Made by a program: the position numbers and the translations under genes. Below the pieces are notes generated by a model, which ran no database searches, had not been told where the DNA came from, and saw only the letters and a list, made by a program, of their open reading frames with translations. This document shows, piece by piece, positions 7,907 through 17,341 of a stretch of DNA of 64,000 bases. Each line of letters opens with the position of its first letter. Positions within the stretch are counted from its first letter, which is position 1. Origin of the DNA: Rhizobium sp. Leaf371 (GTDB lineage Bacteria > Pseudomonadota > Alphaproteobacteria > Rhizobiales > Rhizobiaceae); the NCBI RefSeq assembly GCF_001424045.1, contig NZ_LMQB01000025.1, positions 75,853 through 139,852 of the forward strand, given 5' to 3'.

Positions 7907-9181
7907 ATGGATGTGCCGGAAAACGATTCGGAACAGGGCCTGGCGCTGTTCGACTTCGCATTCCGGCATGCGCCGATCGGCATGGCGCTGGTGGATACGG
8001 AGGGCCGGATCGTCCGCGGAAACCGGTCCTTCTCCAGAATGGTCGGCATCTCAGCTGACCGTCTCAACGGGGTGCTGTTCGCGGATTTCACGCATCCCGA
8101 TGATCTCGACGCCGATCTCGCGCTCTTCAACCAGGTGCTGGCCAGGCAGCGCGACGGGTATACGATCGAGAAACGCTATATCCGCCCGGATCGGTCGCTT
8201 CTCCCTGTGCGAATCCACGTCGCCGCGATGCGCGGCAGTGACGGCGAGGTCGTTCGGTTCATTACCCAGGTCGAGGATATCACCCAGGCGAAGCAAGCCG
8301 AGCGGCAGCTCGCCGAACGCGCGGCGCAGCTGGAACTGGCACTGGAGACGGTGCGCGGCGGCTTCTGGCAGCTGGATATAGCGGCCCAGGCCTTCGAAAC
8401 ATCCGATCGGCTCGCTCAGTATATCGACGGCCCGGATGCGACGGGGCTTGATATCGATACGTATGTGAGCAAGATCAACGGGCTCGACAGGCCTTCGGCC
8501 GATCTCAGCCCGCTTATCTGCGGTACGGTCGATCAGAACGTTGCCGAATACAGGCTGGAGACGATCGCCGGAGAGCGATGGATGCGATGCGATCGACGCC
8601 TCCTGCGGGATGCCGATGGCAAGCCGCTGAAGATCGTCGGCATGGCGATCGATTTTACGGAGGAGCATCGCCAGATCGAAGATCTGCAGCGCAACGCGCA
8701 GACCGACAGTCTGACGGGGCTCCTCAACCGCCGCGGCCTCGAAGCGCGCTTCTCGCAGCTGACATCATCCGCGGGGTTTGCGGTTCTCGTGATCGATCTC
8801 GATGGTTTCAAACAGGTCAATGATCGGTACGGCCATGCGGCCGGCGATGCGGTGCTGGTGGAAACGGCACGCCGATTGACGTCCTGCGTCCGTTTCGATG
8901 ATCTCGTTTGCCGGGCAGGTGGGGACGAGTTTGTCGTCGTGATTGCCGGCGACAGGGAAACGGGCATTTCCGTCGCCGACCGCATGGTGGGTGCGATGCG
9001 AACGTCGTTTTCGCTCCGCGACGCGGATGCCCCGGTCGATGTGCGCGCGAGCATCGGCGGTGTCTGGGCCGTGACCAATCGCGACCTCGACCGCATGATC
9101 GCGCATGCAGACACGCTTCTCTACCGCGTCAAAGCATCTGGCAAAGACGGGGTCGGATTCGATCGTCACGCCTTTTCCTGA
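7907..9181 (+). CDS. diguanylate cyclase, PAS-PAS-GGDEF
   Basis: This encodes 424 residues from the ATG at 7907, with GAGAGG upstream; a longer in-frame extension lacks support. A first PAS domain covers roughly residues 12-135 (HAPIGMALVDTEGRIVRGN, ending FITQVEDIT). A second PAS-like domain covers about 150-265. The GGDEF domain begins at about 270 (TDSLTGLLNRRG), with the active-site GGDEF at 338-342. An RxxD inhibitory site (RFDD, 329-332) lies five residues before it. The motifs are complete, so the protein should make c-di-GMP and be feedback inhibited. No transmembrane segment is visible, so sensing is probably cytoplasmic. Its stop codon is 66 bp before the SDR gene start. Confidence 0.92.
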   Translation: MDVPENDSEQGLALFDFAFRHAPIGMALVDTEGRIVRGNRSFSRMVGISADRLNGVLFADFTHPDDLDADLALFNQVLARQRDGYTIEKRYIRPDRSLLPVRIHVAAMRGSDGEVVRFITQVEDITQAKQAERQLAERAAQLELALETVRGGFWQLDIAAQAFETSDRLAQYIDGPDATGLDIDTYVSKINGLDRPSADLSPLICGTVDQNVAEYRLETIAGERWMRCDRRLLRDADGKPLKIVGMAIDFTEEHRQIEDLQRNAQTDSLTGLLNRRGLEARFSQLTSSAGFAVLVIDLDGFKQVNDRYGHAAGDAVLVETARRLTSCVRFDDLVCRAGGDEFVVVIAGDRETGISVADRMVGAMRTSFSLRDADAPVDVRASIGGVWAVTNRDLDRMIAHADTLLYRVKASGKDGVGFDRHAFS

Positions 9182-9247
9182 ATGACGACCATCAAACCCT
9201 GCGCTTGCGAGACGCCAAGCGCCGACGAGCGCGACGAGGAGATCGAT

Positions 9248-10087
9248 ATGCCGACATCAAAACGAACCTGGCTCATCACAGGCTGCTCGACCGGTTTCGG
9301 GCGGGCTCTGGCCAAGATCCTGATCGCGCGTGGTGACACCGTGTTTGCGACAGCCCGAAATCCCGAGCAGATCGCGGATCTGGTCGAGGGCCACGCCAAC
9401 GCCTATTCGCTGAAGCTCGATGTGACCTCGCATGACGATATCGCCGCTGCCGCCGCGCGGGTCGAAGAGGCGGGCGGGGTCGATGTCCTCGTCAACAATG
9501 CGGGCTATGGCTACCTCACAGCCTTCGAAGAGGGAAACGAGGCCGGCTACCGGGCGCAGTTCGAGGCGAACGTCTTCGGGCTGATTGCCATGACGAAGGC
9601 TGTCCTGCCGTCCATGCGAAAGCGCGGAACCGGCCACATCGTCAATATCGCCTCTGTCGGCGGTCTCGTTGGCAATCCCGGCTCCTCTTATTATGCCGCA
9701 ACGAAATTCGCCGTGGTCGGCATGTCCGAGGCCCTGTCGAAGGAAGTGGGTGCGCTCGGCATCAAGGTAACGGTCGTCGAGCCGGGGCCGTTCCGGACGG
9801 ACTGGGCAGGCCGCTCGCTTCAGTCGTCTGCCGGACGGATCGACGCCTATGCGAAGACCGTGCACGAGCGGCTCGATCAGGTCGCGCAGCAGAGTGGCCA
9901 TCAGCCGGGCGACCCTGTCCGCGCGGCGGAGGCCATCCTTCAGGCGGTCGAGAGCGACGAGCCTCCGCTGAACCTGATCCTTGGCGCGCCGGGGTTGAAG
10001 CTGGTGAGAGGGAAACTGGCCACACTCATAGCCGAGATCGATCGCTGGGAGTCCGTCACGCTCGGTGCGGACTACCCCGAGGCCTGA
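9248..10087 (+). CDS. short-chain dehydrogenase/reductase
   Basis: This encodes 279 residues from the ATG at 9248, which has GAGGAG six bases upstream; the in-frame upstream extension is probably not translated. It has the classical SDR layout: the glycine motif TGCSTGFG at 11-18, VLVNNAGYG, a catalytic Ser in NIASVGG, and YAATK with Tyr about 149 and Lys 153. The segment VEPGPFRTDW places it with oxidoreductases often annotated as SDR family NAD(P)-dependent dehydrogenases acting on small carbonyl compounds. Length is typical of classical SDRs. The substrate is not inferable from neighbours. Confidence 0.9.
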   Translation: MPTSKRTWLITGCSTGFGRALAKILIARGDTVFATARNPEQIADLVEGHANAYSLKLDVTSHDDIAAAAARVEEAGGVDVLVNNAGYGYLTAFEEGNEAGYRAQFEANVFGLIAMTKAVLPSMRKRGTGHIVNIASVGGLVGNPGSSYYAATKFAVVGMSEALSKEVGALGIKVTVVEPGPFRTDWAGRSLQSSAGRIDAYAKTVHERLDQVAQQSGHQPGDPVRAAEAILQAVESDEPPLNLILGAPGLKLVRGKLATLIAEIDRWESVTLGADYPEA

Positions 10088-10200
10088 GATCGCCCGGTCG
10101 ACACCGATGAGCCTCCGCGGCTGTGCGCCGGGCTCGAACATCGGAGGCATCCATCGGGGCGCGACAGATCGATGCCGCGCTCCGATATCCGTCTTCGTGA

Positions 10201-12267
10201 TCAGGCCAGAACGGGCAAGGTCCCGACGATGCGCAACGCGAGGCCTTCATAGGCGTCCAGCGTGATGGTCAGGGCGCCGTCTTCCTGAAGGTCGCCTTCG
10301 ATCGTTTCGCCGATCATATCGACCACCGGGCCGGGGGTGACCTGCGGCAGGGTGATCACCTCTTGCAGCGCGGTGCTGCCGAAATTGAGGGCGGTAACCT
10401 GCGTGCCGCGCCCGTCCGGCAGTTCGTGCACCATGACCAGGAGACCGGGCGTGTCCGTGTCGGGGATCAGGACCTGCCGGCTGGCAGCAAGACCGTAGGC
10501 CTCGCGCACCGCAAGAAGCCGCTTCAGCTGGCTTGCAAACGAATCCGGCTGCGTCAGCTGTTCCGTCACCGGGCCGTAGAGTGCACGGGCGCGCGGAACG
10601 CCTTCGGCCGATTGCCCGGCGTCCGACTGGCCCGTGAGGTCGTAGGCGCCTCGCTCGATCCACCGCGTATCGCCATCGCCCATGAGATGCTCGACATCCT
10701 CCGGGCGGACGGGAAGGGCGCCGACGAGATCCCAGCCGGAGAGCGCGAAAATGCCGGGCTGGAAGGCGTTGTACATGACCAGCAACAGATGGATCTTGCG
10801 GATCAGGGCGACCGCCTCGTCGTCGATCGTGTCGAGATCGGCGATACCGAGCGCCGCGGTGATGACGCTGGCGGTGGTGCAGGCGATGCCGTTGGTGACG
10901 AAAGGCAGATTGTAGGGCGCGTTGGCGCCGGACAGCCGCTCGCGGATCACATCGCGCAGATGCATCCGCAGTGTCCGACCCTGCCAGGTCTGGCCGCTGA
11001 AGCTGTAGATATCGTCGGCATGCAAGGTCCAGAAATGCACGAGCTCGGTCGTCAGTTCGTCATGGTTCTGCAAAGCGTGGATGAGCGAGGCGGGATCGAT
11101 GCCGAACTCGTGTACGGTGCGCAGCATCATGCGCAGCCACTCGGTATTCCCCGTCAGCAGCGCATGGTGGTAGGCCGGTCGCGTGATGAAGTCATAGGAA
11201 AGATCGGCGCCGCCCTTGGACATGGCGGCGATATCGTCGACCGTCAGATTGAGCTCCTGGAACGAGAAGCCGCCCGCCTTGCGCACCATTCCCGCAAGCA
11301 GGGCGTTGCCGGTCAGCGACAGAGGATGGCTTTCAGACCAGGCCGGCCCGTCCGGGCGGCGCTCGACGCCGAGAAAGCCGTTGGCATCCAGCCGCAGGCC
11401 GCGGGCGCCGAGCTGGTCGATGGAATGGAGGGCATCGCCGATGATCATCTGCTGGGCTGCAAAGGTCGGGTCGAGCCAGTTGAGGCTCGGCTGCCCTTCC
11501 TTGAAATAATGGAGGTAGACCCAGCGCCGCAACTTCCCGTCGACACCCTCGACCGGCGCCGTCGCACTCCAGTCGGTTTCCTTCACGCCCGGCTCGAAAA
11601 AGATGACGCGCTGAAGCTGGCCGACGATGAAGCCCTTGTCCCTGAAATAATCGACGGTCTCCGCGCCGAGGTTCACGGCGTCGCGCCCTTCCGGCACGTC
11701 GGGCAGATGCGACCACTCCTCCTCGGGGATGTCCACCATGTGGTAGAGGCCGGGATAGGCGCCGTGCTTCATTTCGGCGAGACGGAAATCCGCCCCTTTG
11801 CCGGTATGGGAGGGAATGACGTCGTCGATCACGATCGCATTGAAGGCGGCGGCCATGCGGCTGATGGCGACGAATTCCTCGGTCGTGCCGAAGGCCGGAT
11901 CGATGTCGAAGCCGATACGGTCAAAATTGCCGTCGATCGTCGGCGTATAGGCGCCATCCTTGAGGCCGCCGGACCGTTTCGTGGGTCCGACATGGATGCC
12001 GCGGACGCCGATCGACGAAAGCGCTGACCAGAGCTGCGGGTCGCCCAGCGTCTTCAAGACGGAATCGCCTTCGCGCGTGATGACGGAAGGGGGATAGGCG
12101 GTGAACCAGACCGAGGCGATGGCCGAGGCCGAGCGGGGGCGCGGCTCCGCATAGGGCCGCTGCCAGAAACGCCCCTGTCCACCGTAACTCTCGGCGAAAT
12201 GGCGTGCCTGGTGCAGCATCGAGGAAGATACGAGGTTCTCGATGTCGTCTTTGCTAGGTGATGTCAT
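10201..12267 (-). CDS. treS: GH13 maltose alpha-D-glucosyltransferase (trehalose synthase)-like enzyme
   Basis: This encodes 688 residues from the ATG at 12267 (AAAGGCTG upstream). It has the GH13 barrel with the conserved regions in order: [18 protein letters not shown] with the nucleophile Asp near 294, FSFQELNL with the acid/base Glu near 338, and [10 protein letters not shown] with the transition-state Asp near 403. The NHDELT segment is typical of the TreS/amylosucrase side of GH13 rather than alpha-amylases. TreS interconverts maltose and trehalose, which would serve osmoprotection or glycogen turnover. The rhizobial 688-residue type is divergent from classical TreS, so substrate preference needs care. 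No other glycogen gene is adjacent. Confidence 0.75.
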   Translation of the reverse strand: MTSPSKDDIENLVSSSMLHQARHFAESYGGQGRFWQRPYAEPRPRSASAIASVWFTAYPPSVITREGDSVLKTLGDPQLWSALSSIGVRGIHVGPTKRSGGLKDGAYTPTIDGNFDRIGFDIDPAFGTTEEFVAISRMAAAFNAIVIDDVIPSHTGKGADFRLAEMKHGAYPGLYHMVDIPEEEWSHLPDVPEGRDAVNLGAETVDYFRDKGFIVGQLQRVIFFEPGVKETDWSATAPVEGVDGKLRRWVYLHYFKEGQPSLNWLDPTFAAQQMIIGDALHSIDQLGARGLRLDANGFLGVERRPDGPAWSESHPLSLTGNALLAGMVRKAGGFSFQELNLTVDDIAAMSKGGADLSYDFITRPAYHHALLTGNTEWLRMMLRTVHEFGIDPASLIHALQNHDELTTELVHFWTLHADDIYSFSGQTWQGRTLRMHLRDVIRERLSGANAPYNLPFVTNGIACTTASVITAALGIADLDTIDDEAVALIRKIHLLLVMYNAFQPGIFALSGWDLVGALPVRPEDVEHLMGDGDTRWIERGAYDLTGQSDAGQSAEGVPRARALYGPVTEQLTQPDSFASQLKRLLAVREAYGLAASRQVLIPDTDTPGLLVMVHELPDGRGTQVTALNFGSTALQEVITLPQVTPGPVVDMIGETIEGDLQEDGALTITLDAYEGLALRIVGTLPVLA

Positions 12268-12584
12268 GTCAGCCTTTGATCCCGCGCATGGTCTGGTCGT
12301 GCCTCTGGTCCACGCTGATCGATGTAGGCGTCGCGCGGCGAAAGGGAACGGCAAAACCGAACTTCGCTCGAAGCTTCGGCGAGAGGCGGGCCTGACGATG
12401 TCGGTGAGACTGCGCATTCAAGCGACTGTACCGGCGTGTTTCGCGTCTGTTCATGACGTCACACCGCAGGCACGTGCGCTTCAATCGTCCGTCCGCCGGC
12501 ACGCCGAGATTCTGGAGGCTCGGTCGCGTCCGGCGTGGCAGGGGGAGCGGCGGCCGCCTGCTGATGAGGCGGCCGCTGTCAGGG
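12268..12584. other. intergenic region upstream of treS
   Basis: This stretch of about 317 bp lies between the treS start and the end of the small membrane protein gene. No supported gene was found. Its left part probably contains the treS promoter, though I cannot assign -35/-10 elements. Its right end holds the hairpin listed separately at 12550-12576. Confidence 0.4.
12550..12576 (-). terminator. GC-rich stem-loop after the small membrane protein gene
   Basis: The arms GCGGCCGCCT (12550-12559) and AGGCGGCCGC (12567-12576) form a perfect 10-bp stem with a 7-base loop. It lies 8 bp past the stop codon of the minus-strand gene. There is no T-tract after it, so it may only stabilise the mRNA end or need Rho. 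Confidence 0.45.
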
Positions 12585-12785
12585 TCAGTTAGCCGGCGGT
12601 GTCGTGGTTGCCGGAGCCGGTGTGGTGGTGGCCGGCGGCGTCGTGGTCGGTGCCGGAGCCGGGGTCGAAGCGGCCGGCGGCGTGGCGGGCGGTGTGGGCG
12701 CCGGAGCGGGGCTGCGCATGACGCTCCAGAGAACGATGACGACGATGACAGCGACGACGGCTGCGATAATGGTGTTGCGGTTCAA
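12585..12785 (-). CDS. small single-pass membrane protein with Pro-Ala-Thr tail, TTG start
   Basis: This encodes 66 residues. The start is a TTG at 12785 with an ideal AAGGAGG sequence five bases upstream; an ATG-started frame further upstream would read through non-coding-looking sequence. Residues about 5-22 form a hydrophobic transmembrane helix rich in Ile and Val. The remaining 40 residues are low-complexity, almost all Pro, Ala and Thr in repeated PAPAPT/TTTPPA-type units. Low-complexity tails of this kind often span the periplasm or act as flexible tethers. No function is recognised. A strong hairpin follows the stop codon. Confidence 0.6.
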   Translation of the reverse strand: MNRNTIIAAVVAVIVVIVLWSVMRSPAPAPTPPATPPAASTPAPAPTTTPPATTTPAPATTTPPAN

Positions 12786-12940
12786 TGTTGCCTCCTTGGT
12801 TAGCAGGCTTAACCTATCCGCGAACGCGTGATTGTCCAAGCCTTTAGCGAGACAGTGATGCTGCGGAGCCGGATTCCCGAGGATGGCAGGCCGAGGGCTC
12901 GAAGGACTGCGGCTGCCAGTCTTGCCTTGCCAAGGTAAAT

Positions 12941-12957
12941 ATGACAACGAGTGTCAT
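12941..12957. promoter_or_regulatory. perfect inverted repeat upstream of the AraC gene
   Basis: ATGACA (12941-12946) and TGTCAT (12952-12957) form a perfect 6-bp inverted repeat around a 5-base spacer. It is 62 bp before the AraC-type gene and 155 bp before the divergent small membrane protein gene. The symmetry suggests a dimeric repressor site, possibly iron- or metal-responsive. It does not match a consensus I can name with confidence. Confidence 0.4.
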
Positions 12958-13019
12958 CTTAAGACGGCGAGCGCTCGGCTGGTCGACGACGAGGCTTTCA
13001 ACGAAACGGGCACCGCATC

Positions 13020-13937
13020 ATGCGCTTCTGGCATCGGATGTCGTGGAAGACGGACGGCATCACCGTCTCGGCGCCGGTGCAGTGGCGCCAGCTCGACGGG
13101 ATGGTGACGGTGCTCTGGGAAGCCGAGAGCCGGGCCGGGGCGAGCGGCTACTATCTCGCGGACGATCCGCGCATCATGCTGTTCTTCAACGACGTTTCAC
13201 AGAACGTGCGCATCTCCAACCGCAGCGACGACTTCACCCGCAACGCCCGCGCCATGCCGCGTGCGGTCTACGTGCCCGCCGGCATGCCGATGTGGACCAC
13301 GAGCCGGAGCGCCCACCGCTTCAGCCACCTCAATCTTCACCTGCACAAGGATACGATCCTTCGCTATCTCGCGCCGTCGATCGGCAGCGCATCGGCGCAG
13401 GCAGCGCTTCGCCGTCCGGCCGAACTCCACGACATCGCCGGCATCGAAATGCTGGCCCGTCTTCTGGCGAACGAGATTCGGTCGCCGACCCGGCACGCCG
13501 TCTATGCCGAAAGCCTTGTCGGCAGCATCGTGGCGGGTCTTCTCGACATTCCTGCTGAAGAGGATGTGAGGACGGGCGGCCGCCTGACGCAGGCGCAAAT
13601 GAACAAGCTCGTCGGTCATGCGGAAAAGGTCGGCGGCTATCGCATGTCGGTGGCCGACATGGCCGCGACCGTCGGCCTGTCGGAAAGCTGGTTCTCAAGC
13701 GTCTTCAAGAAGACGACCGGCCAGACGCCGCTGCAATGGCAGCTCGGAAAGCGGATCGGGCAGGCCAAGCAACTGCTCGGAACAAGCGACCTTCCGGTCG
13801 CCAGCATCGCGGCCCAGCTCGGCTTTTCCGATCAGGCGCACCTGACGAAGGTCTTTCGGCATGTGGAAGGCGAGACGCCGGCCGCGTGGCGGCGTCTGCA
13901 ACAGATCAGCGGGTCGGGAACGCCCGCCGGCGCGTGA
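13020..13937 (+). CDS. AraC-family transcriptional regulator, probably of the siderophore genes
   Basis: This encodes 305 residues. The N-terminal ~190 residues form a cupin-like sensor part (FFNDVSQNVRISNRS, YVPAGMPMW). The C-terminal ~100 residues hold two helix-turn-helix units: SVADMAATVGLSESWFSSVF, then PVASIAAQLGFSDQAHLTKV and the FRHVEGETPAAWRR end typical of AraC proteins. It resembles PchR/YbtA-type regulators, which control ferric-siderophore receptors. It converges on the TonB-dependent receptor gene, with 28 bp between the stops, and the FecBCDE-type operon follows. The likely effector is the imported ferric siderophore, which is inferred from context. Confidence 0.85.
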   Translation: MRFWHRMSWKTDGITVSAPVQWRQLDGMVTVLWEAESRAGASGYYLADDPRIMLFFNDVSQNVRISNRSDDFTRNARAMPRAVYVPAGMPMWTTSRSAHRFSHLNLHLHKDTILRYLAPSIGSASAQAALRRPAELHDIAGIEMLARLLANEIRSPTRHAVYAESLVGSIVAGLLDIPAEEDVRTGGRLTQAQMNKLVGHAEKVGGYRMSVADMAATVGLSESWFSSVFKKTTGQTPLQWQLGKRIGQAKQLLGTSDLPVASIAAQLGFSDQAHLTKVFRHVEGETPAAWRRLQQISGSGTPAGA

Positions 13938-13965
13938 CGCGCAAGCGGGCCGCCGTCTCCGTTCC

Positions 13966-16101
13966 TCACCAGGTCTGGCGAAGCGTGGCCATGAGCTTGC
14001 GGCCAGGATTGTAGTAGACGGCGCCCGAATCGGTGCTCGCGATATGCTTTTCGTCGAACACGTTGTTGACGTTCAGCTGCAGCGTCGTGTTTTCCTGGAC
14101 CTTGTAGGTGTAGGCCAGATCGAACACGACCGCACTCTCGGACGACTTGGTGTTCTCGATGTCGGTGTAATAGGAGTCGAGGTAGCGCGCACCCACGCCG
14201 AAGGTCATGTCGCCGCGTGCGCCTTGGCCTTCCAGCGTGTAGGTGCCCCAGATCGAGGCAAGGTGCTTGGGCACCCGCATCAGCCGGTTGCCGTCATTGG
14301 CGCCGCCTGGTTCCTCGATCTGAGAGTCGATATAGCTGTAGGCCGCGATGACCGCGATGTGATCCGTCACCTCCGCCTTGGCTTCCAGCTCGAACCCGCG
14401 ATGCCGGACCTTTTCCACGGACTGCGGCAGGTAGGTCACCTGATCGTAGACGGTGATGTTGCCCTTCGTGAGATCGTAGACGGAGGCGGTGATCAGCGCC
14501 GGGAAGGCTTCCGGGCGATATTTGATGCCGACTTCGTATTGCTTGCCGGTCGTCGGGTCCGCGCCCGAGGCCGGCGGGGCCGCGGATTCGGCGTAGCTGA
14601 TGTAGGGCGCCAGTTCCTCGGTGATCTTGTAGCTCGCGCCGATCCGCTTGGTGAACTCGCTGTGGTCTCCGGACGCCGTCGATCCGGCGAGAAGGTCTGT
14701 TTCGCTGAGGTCGAGCCAGTCGTTTCGCAGGCCGACGCTCACCGTCAGCTTGTCGAAGAAGGTCAGGTCCTGCTGAAGATAGATCGCGGCCGTCTTCTGG
14801 TCGTTGTTGACGCTGGAAAAGGGTGAGAGGCTGCCCGGCCCACCGGTGTAGATCGGGCTTTCCCAATCGATCGATGGCGCCGCCGTGTAGAAATTGTCGG
14901 TGTCGGACTTGAAGGCGTTGTATTCGGTGCCGACCAGCGTGCGGCTCTCGACGGTGTCGGTGCTGGCCTCGTAGACGAGGTTGGCATCGATGATGAACTG
15001 TTCCGAGGACTTTTCGCTGCCGAAGAAGTACCGGCTTGCCGTCGTCGTGCCGTCGGTCGGCGTTCCCCCGATATAGGCGCTGCCGAACCCGTCATTGAGA
15101 TTGCTGTAGCGGGCGTTGGAGCCGAAACTGAAGCCGTTGCCGAAATCATGGTCGAACATGACGCTGTAGGTGTTGCGGTTCGTGTCGCGGAAATAATAGT
15201 CCGGCTCGCCGAAGAACGTGTCGCGGTCGAAATCCGTGCCGAGCGGGTGGCCGCCGCTGCCGGGAACGCCGTCCTTGTCGAGATGGTCGAAGACGACCGT
15301 CAGATTTGTGGCCGCATCCGGACGCCAGGTCAGTCCGCCCATGATGAAGTTTTCGTCGTCCTGCGAGAAGTCGTATTCTGCGTCGGCGCGCTGGAGCTTG
15401 CCCGTCAGGCGGTAGGACAGCGTGTCGTCGCCGGTGAGGTTGTCGCCGACGTCGAAGCCGAGTTCCTTGGACGCGAACGAGCCGCCGGTGCCGTAGACTT
15501 CGCCGAACCGTTCCCGCTTGGGTGTCTTCGTGACGTAGTTGACCGATCCGCCCGGTTCCGCCGCGCCGAAGCCGGAGGAGCTTGCGCCCTTCAGAACCTC
15601 GATCCGCTCGAAGGCATAGGGCTCTTCGCGCGTTCCGGCAAAGGTCCGGCCGATCGCCAGCCCGTCGCGATAGGTGTAGGGCGTGAAGCCGCGAATGTCG
15701 AAATAGTCGTAGCGATCGTCCGACCCGTAGAAATCGGTGACGACGCCGGCCGTGTACTGCACCACCTGCTCGACGCTGTCGGCCGCGCGCTGTTCGATTT
15801 CCTTCGACGTGATGACGGAAACCGAAGCCGGCGCCTTGAGAATGTCGGTCGGCAGCTTGCCGGTTGCGGTGGTCTCCGTGGCGACGATCGAGGTCGCGTC
15901 GCCATCCGTGTTGAGCACGGTTCCGCTTGACCCGCCACCACGGACGACGATGTTTTCGAGCACCGTCGCGCCACCCGCGGCGTCCTGGGCGAACGCGCCC
16001 GCCGGGGAAAGAGCGACCAGTGCGGTGCAGCCGAGCAGGAGCGCGCTCCGGTAGGAGAGCAAGGCTGGCCGCCGGGGGGTGGCTGTTCTGTCGATGTCCA
16101 T
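13966..16101 (-). CDS. TonB-dependent siderophore receptor (FhuA/FecA type)
   Basis: This is an outer-membrane receptor of 711 residues. A signal peptide (hydrophobic core LLLGCTALVALSPAGAFAQ) is followed by an early segment (ENIVVRGGG) resembling a TonB box. The plug domain runs to about residue 210, with LKAPASVSVIT, DYFDIRGF and the ERIEVLKGASSSGFGAAEPGG signature. The rest is the 22-strand barrel, ending in an aromatic residue (RQTW) as outer-membrane proteins do. The plug pattern is that of ferric-hydroxamate or ferrichrome-type receptors. It is divergent from the binding-protein gene at 16349 and probably shares control with it. The exact siderophore is unknown. Confidence 0.93.
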   Translation of the reverse strand: MDIDRTATPRRPALLSYRSALLLGCTALVALSPAGAFAQDAAGGATVLENIVVRGGGSSGTVLNTDGDATSIVATETTATGKLPTDILKAPASVSVITSKEIEQRAADSVEQVVQYTAGVVTDFYGSDDRYDYFDIRGFTPYTYRDGLAIGRTFAGTREEPYAFERIEVLKGASSSGFGAAEPGGSVNYVTKTPKRERFGEVYGTGGSFASKELGFDVGDNLTGDDTLSYRLTGKLQRADAEYDFSQDDENFIMGGLTWRPDAATNLTVVFDHLDKDGVPGSGGHPLGTDFDRDTFFGEPDYYFRDTNRNTYSVMFDHDFGNGFSFGSNARYSNLNDGFGSAYIGGTPTDGTTTASRYFFGSEKSSEQFIIDANLVYEASTDTVESRTLVGTEYNAFKSDTDNFYTAAPSIDWESPIYTGGPGSLSPFSSVNNDQKTAAIYLQQDLTFFDKLTVSVGLRNDWLDLSETDLLAGSTASGDHSEFTKRIGASYKITEELAPYISYAESAAPPASGADPTTGKQYEVGIKYRPEAFPALITASVYDLTKGNITVYDQVTYLPQSVEKVRHRGFELEAKAEVTDHIAVIAAYSYIDSQIEEPGGANDGNRLMRVPKHLASIWGTYTLEGQGARGDMTFGVGARYLDSYYTDIENTKSSESAVVFDLAYTYKVQENTTLQLNVNNVFDEKHIASTDSGAVYYNPGRKLMATLRQTW

Positions 16102-16215
16102 AAGCAGTATCCAGATTGTCGTGAGGCAGGGCCGGTCGCTGTGTGGGCGCCGCCGCGACGCAAACGGCCGCGCGCTGTCCCGCCGACCGTATAACTGGAG
16201 GAAATTTATCGAGTA

Positions 16216-16244
16216 TTGTGGATTCCTGCGGTTTTGTAGAATCC
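16216..16244. promoter_or_regulatory. candidate AraC-type direct repeat between receptor and importer genes
   Basis: Two near-identical 11-mers on the plus strand, TTGTGGATTCC (16216-16226) and TTGTAGAATCC (16234-16244), match at 9 of 11 positions with an 18-bp period. AraC-family regulators usually bind direct repeats. The site is in the intergenic space between the divergent TonB receptor and importer genes, about 115 bp from the receptor start and 105 bp from the binding-protein start. Assignment to the regulator at 13020 is an inference. Confidence 0.4.
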
Positions 16245-16348
16245 CCCGGTTAACTCGGCACAGTTTTCGAGAGCCCGCTGCTTTGGCGTTGACGCCACGC
16301 GGTGAAGCTGAGAGTGGAAGTCAACTTTTGTCCGTCAAAGGGATCGCG

Positions 16349-17341
16349 ATGAGATTTCTCCGCTTCGCCACGCATCTTGTCATGGCCGTCTGGCTGCTCG
16401 CGCAGGCTCCGGCACAGTCTGCCGAGACCACCGACTACCCGATCACCATCCGGCATGCGTTCGGAACGACCGTGATCGAGACGAAGCCGAAGCGGGTGGC
16501 GACGGTCGCTTGGGCGAACCACGAGGTCCCGCTTGCGCTCGGCATCGTGCCCGTGGGCATGGCGCGGGCCAATTTCGGCGACGACGACGGCGATGGCATC
16601 CTTCCCTGGGTCAAGGCGCGCCTTGACGCGCTGGGTGGCGCCCCGCCCGTGCTGTTCGATGAAGGCGACGGCATCGACTTCGAGGCCGTCGCGGCAACCC
16701 GTCCGGATGTCATCCTCGCGGCCTATTCCGGTATTGGCCAGGCCGATTACGACACGTTGAGCCAGATCGCGCCGGTCATCGCATTTCCGCAGGCGCCCTG
16801 GTCCACCGACTGGCGCGAGACGATCCGGCTCGACAGCGCCGGGCTCGGCATGGCGACGGAGGGCGAAGCGCTCATCGATGCCATCGAGAGCGACATCGCC
16901 GGCACGCTGGCTGGACATCCGGAGTTGAAGGGCAAGACGGCGATGTTCATCACGCATCTGAGCGCGTCGGATCTGAGCATCATCAATTTCTACACGACCA
17001 ATGACACGCGCGTGAAATTCTTCGGCGATCTCGGCCTCGCCTCTCCGAAGAGCGTTCTTCAGGCGTCGCAACCGGGGAAATATTCCGGCTCCGTCAGCGC
17101 CGAGCAGATCGACGCCTTCGACGATGTCGATATTCTCGTGACCTATGGCGATCGGGCCCTGTTCGAAACGCTGAAATCCAATCCTCTGACGCGACACATG
17201 CCGGCGGTGGCGAAGGGAGCGCTGGTCATGCTCGGCAATGATCCGGTTGGCAATGCCGCCAATCCCACGCCGCTGTCGATCCGCTGGGTCCTGAAGGATT
17301 ACGTGGCGCGGCTGAGCGAGGCGGCGACATCGCGGAAATGA
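16349..17341 (+). CDS. siderophore-binding periplasmic protein (FecB/FepB type)
   Basis: This encodes 330 residues with a signal peptide ending near QSAE. The mature start has YPITIRHAFGTTVIETKPKRVAT, the usual opening of the class III (BtuF/FhuD/FepB) binding fold. Then come VAWANHEVPLALGIVPVG, a central ATRPDVILAAYSG strand, and late WVLKDY. The protein would capture ferric siderophore delivered by the TonB receptor and pass it to the FecCD permeases. The ATG at 16349 was chosen because the signal peptide begins there; a longer in-frame extension is unlikely. The stop overlaps the next start by 4 bp. Confidence 0.9.
   Translation: MRFLRFATHLVMAVWLLAQAPAQSAETTDYPITIRHAFGTTVIETKPKRVATVAWANHEVPLALGIVPVGMARANFGDDDGDGILPWVKARLDALGGAPPVLFDEGDGIDFEAVAATRPDVILAAYSGIGQADYDTLSQIAPVIAFPQAPWSTDWRETIRLDSAGLGMATEGEALIDAIESDIAGTLAGHPELKGKTAMFITHLSASDLSIINFYTTNDTRVKFFGDLGLASPKSVLQASQPGKYSGSVSAEQIDAFDDVDILVTYGDRALFETLKSNPLTRHMPAVAKGALVMLGNDPVGNAANPTPLSIRWVLKDYVARLSEAATSRK

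Noticed and set aside
10363..12027. Plus-strand open frame of 554 codons opposite treS
   Set aside because: It is the antisense shadow of a GC-rich gene with clear GH13 motifs; the translation has no domain pattern and is rich in charged filler.
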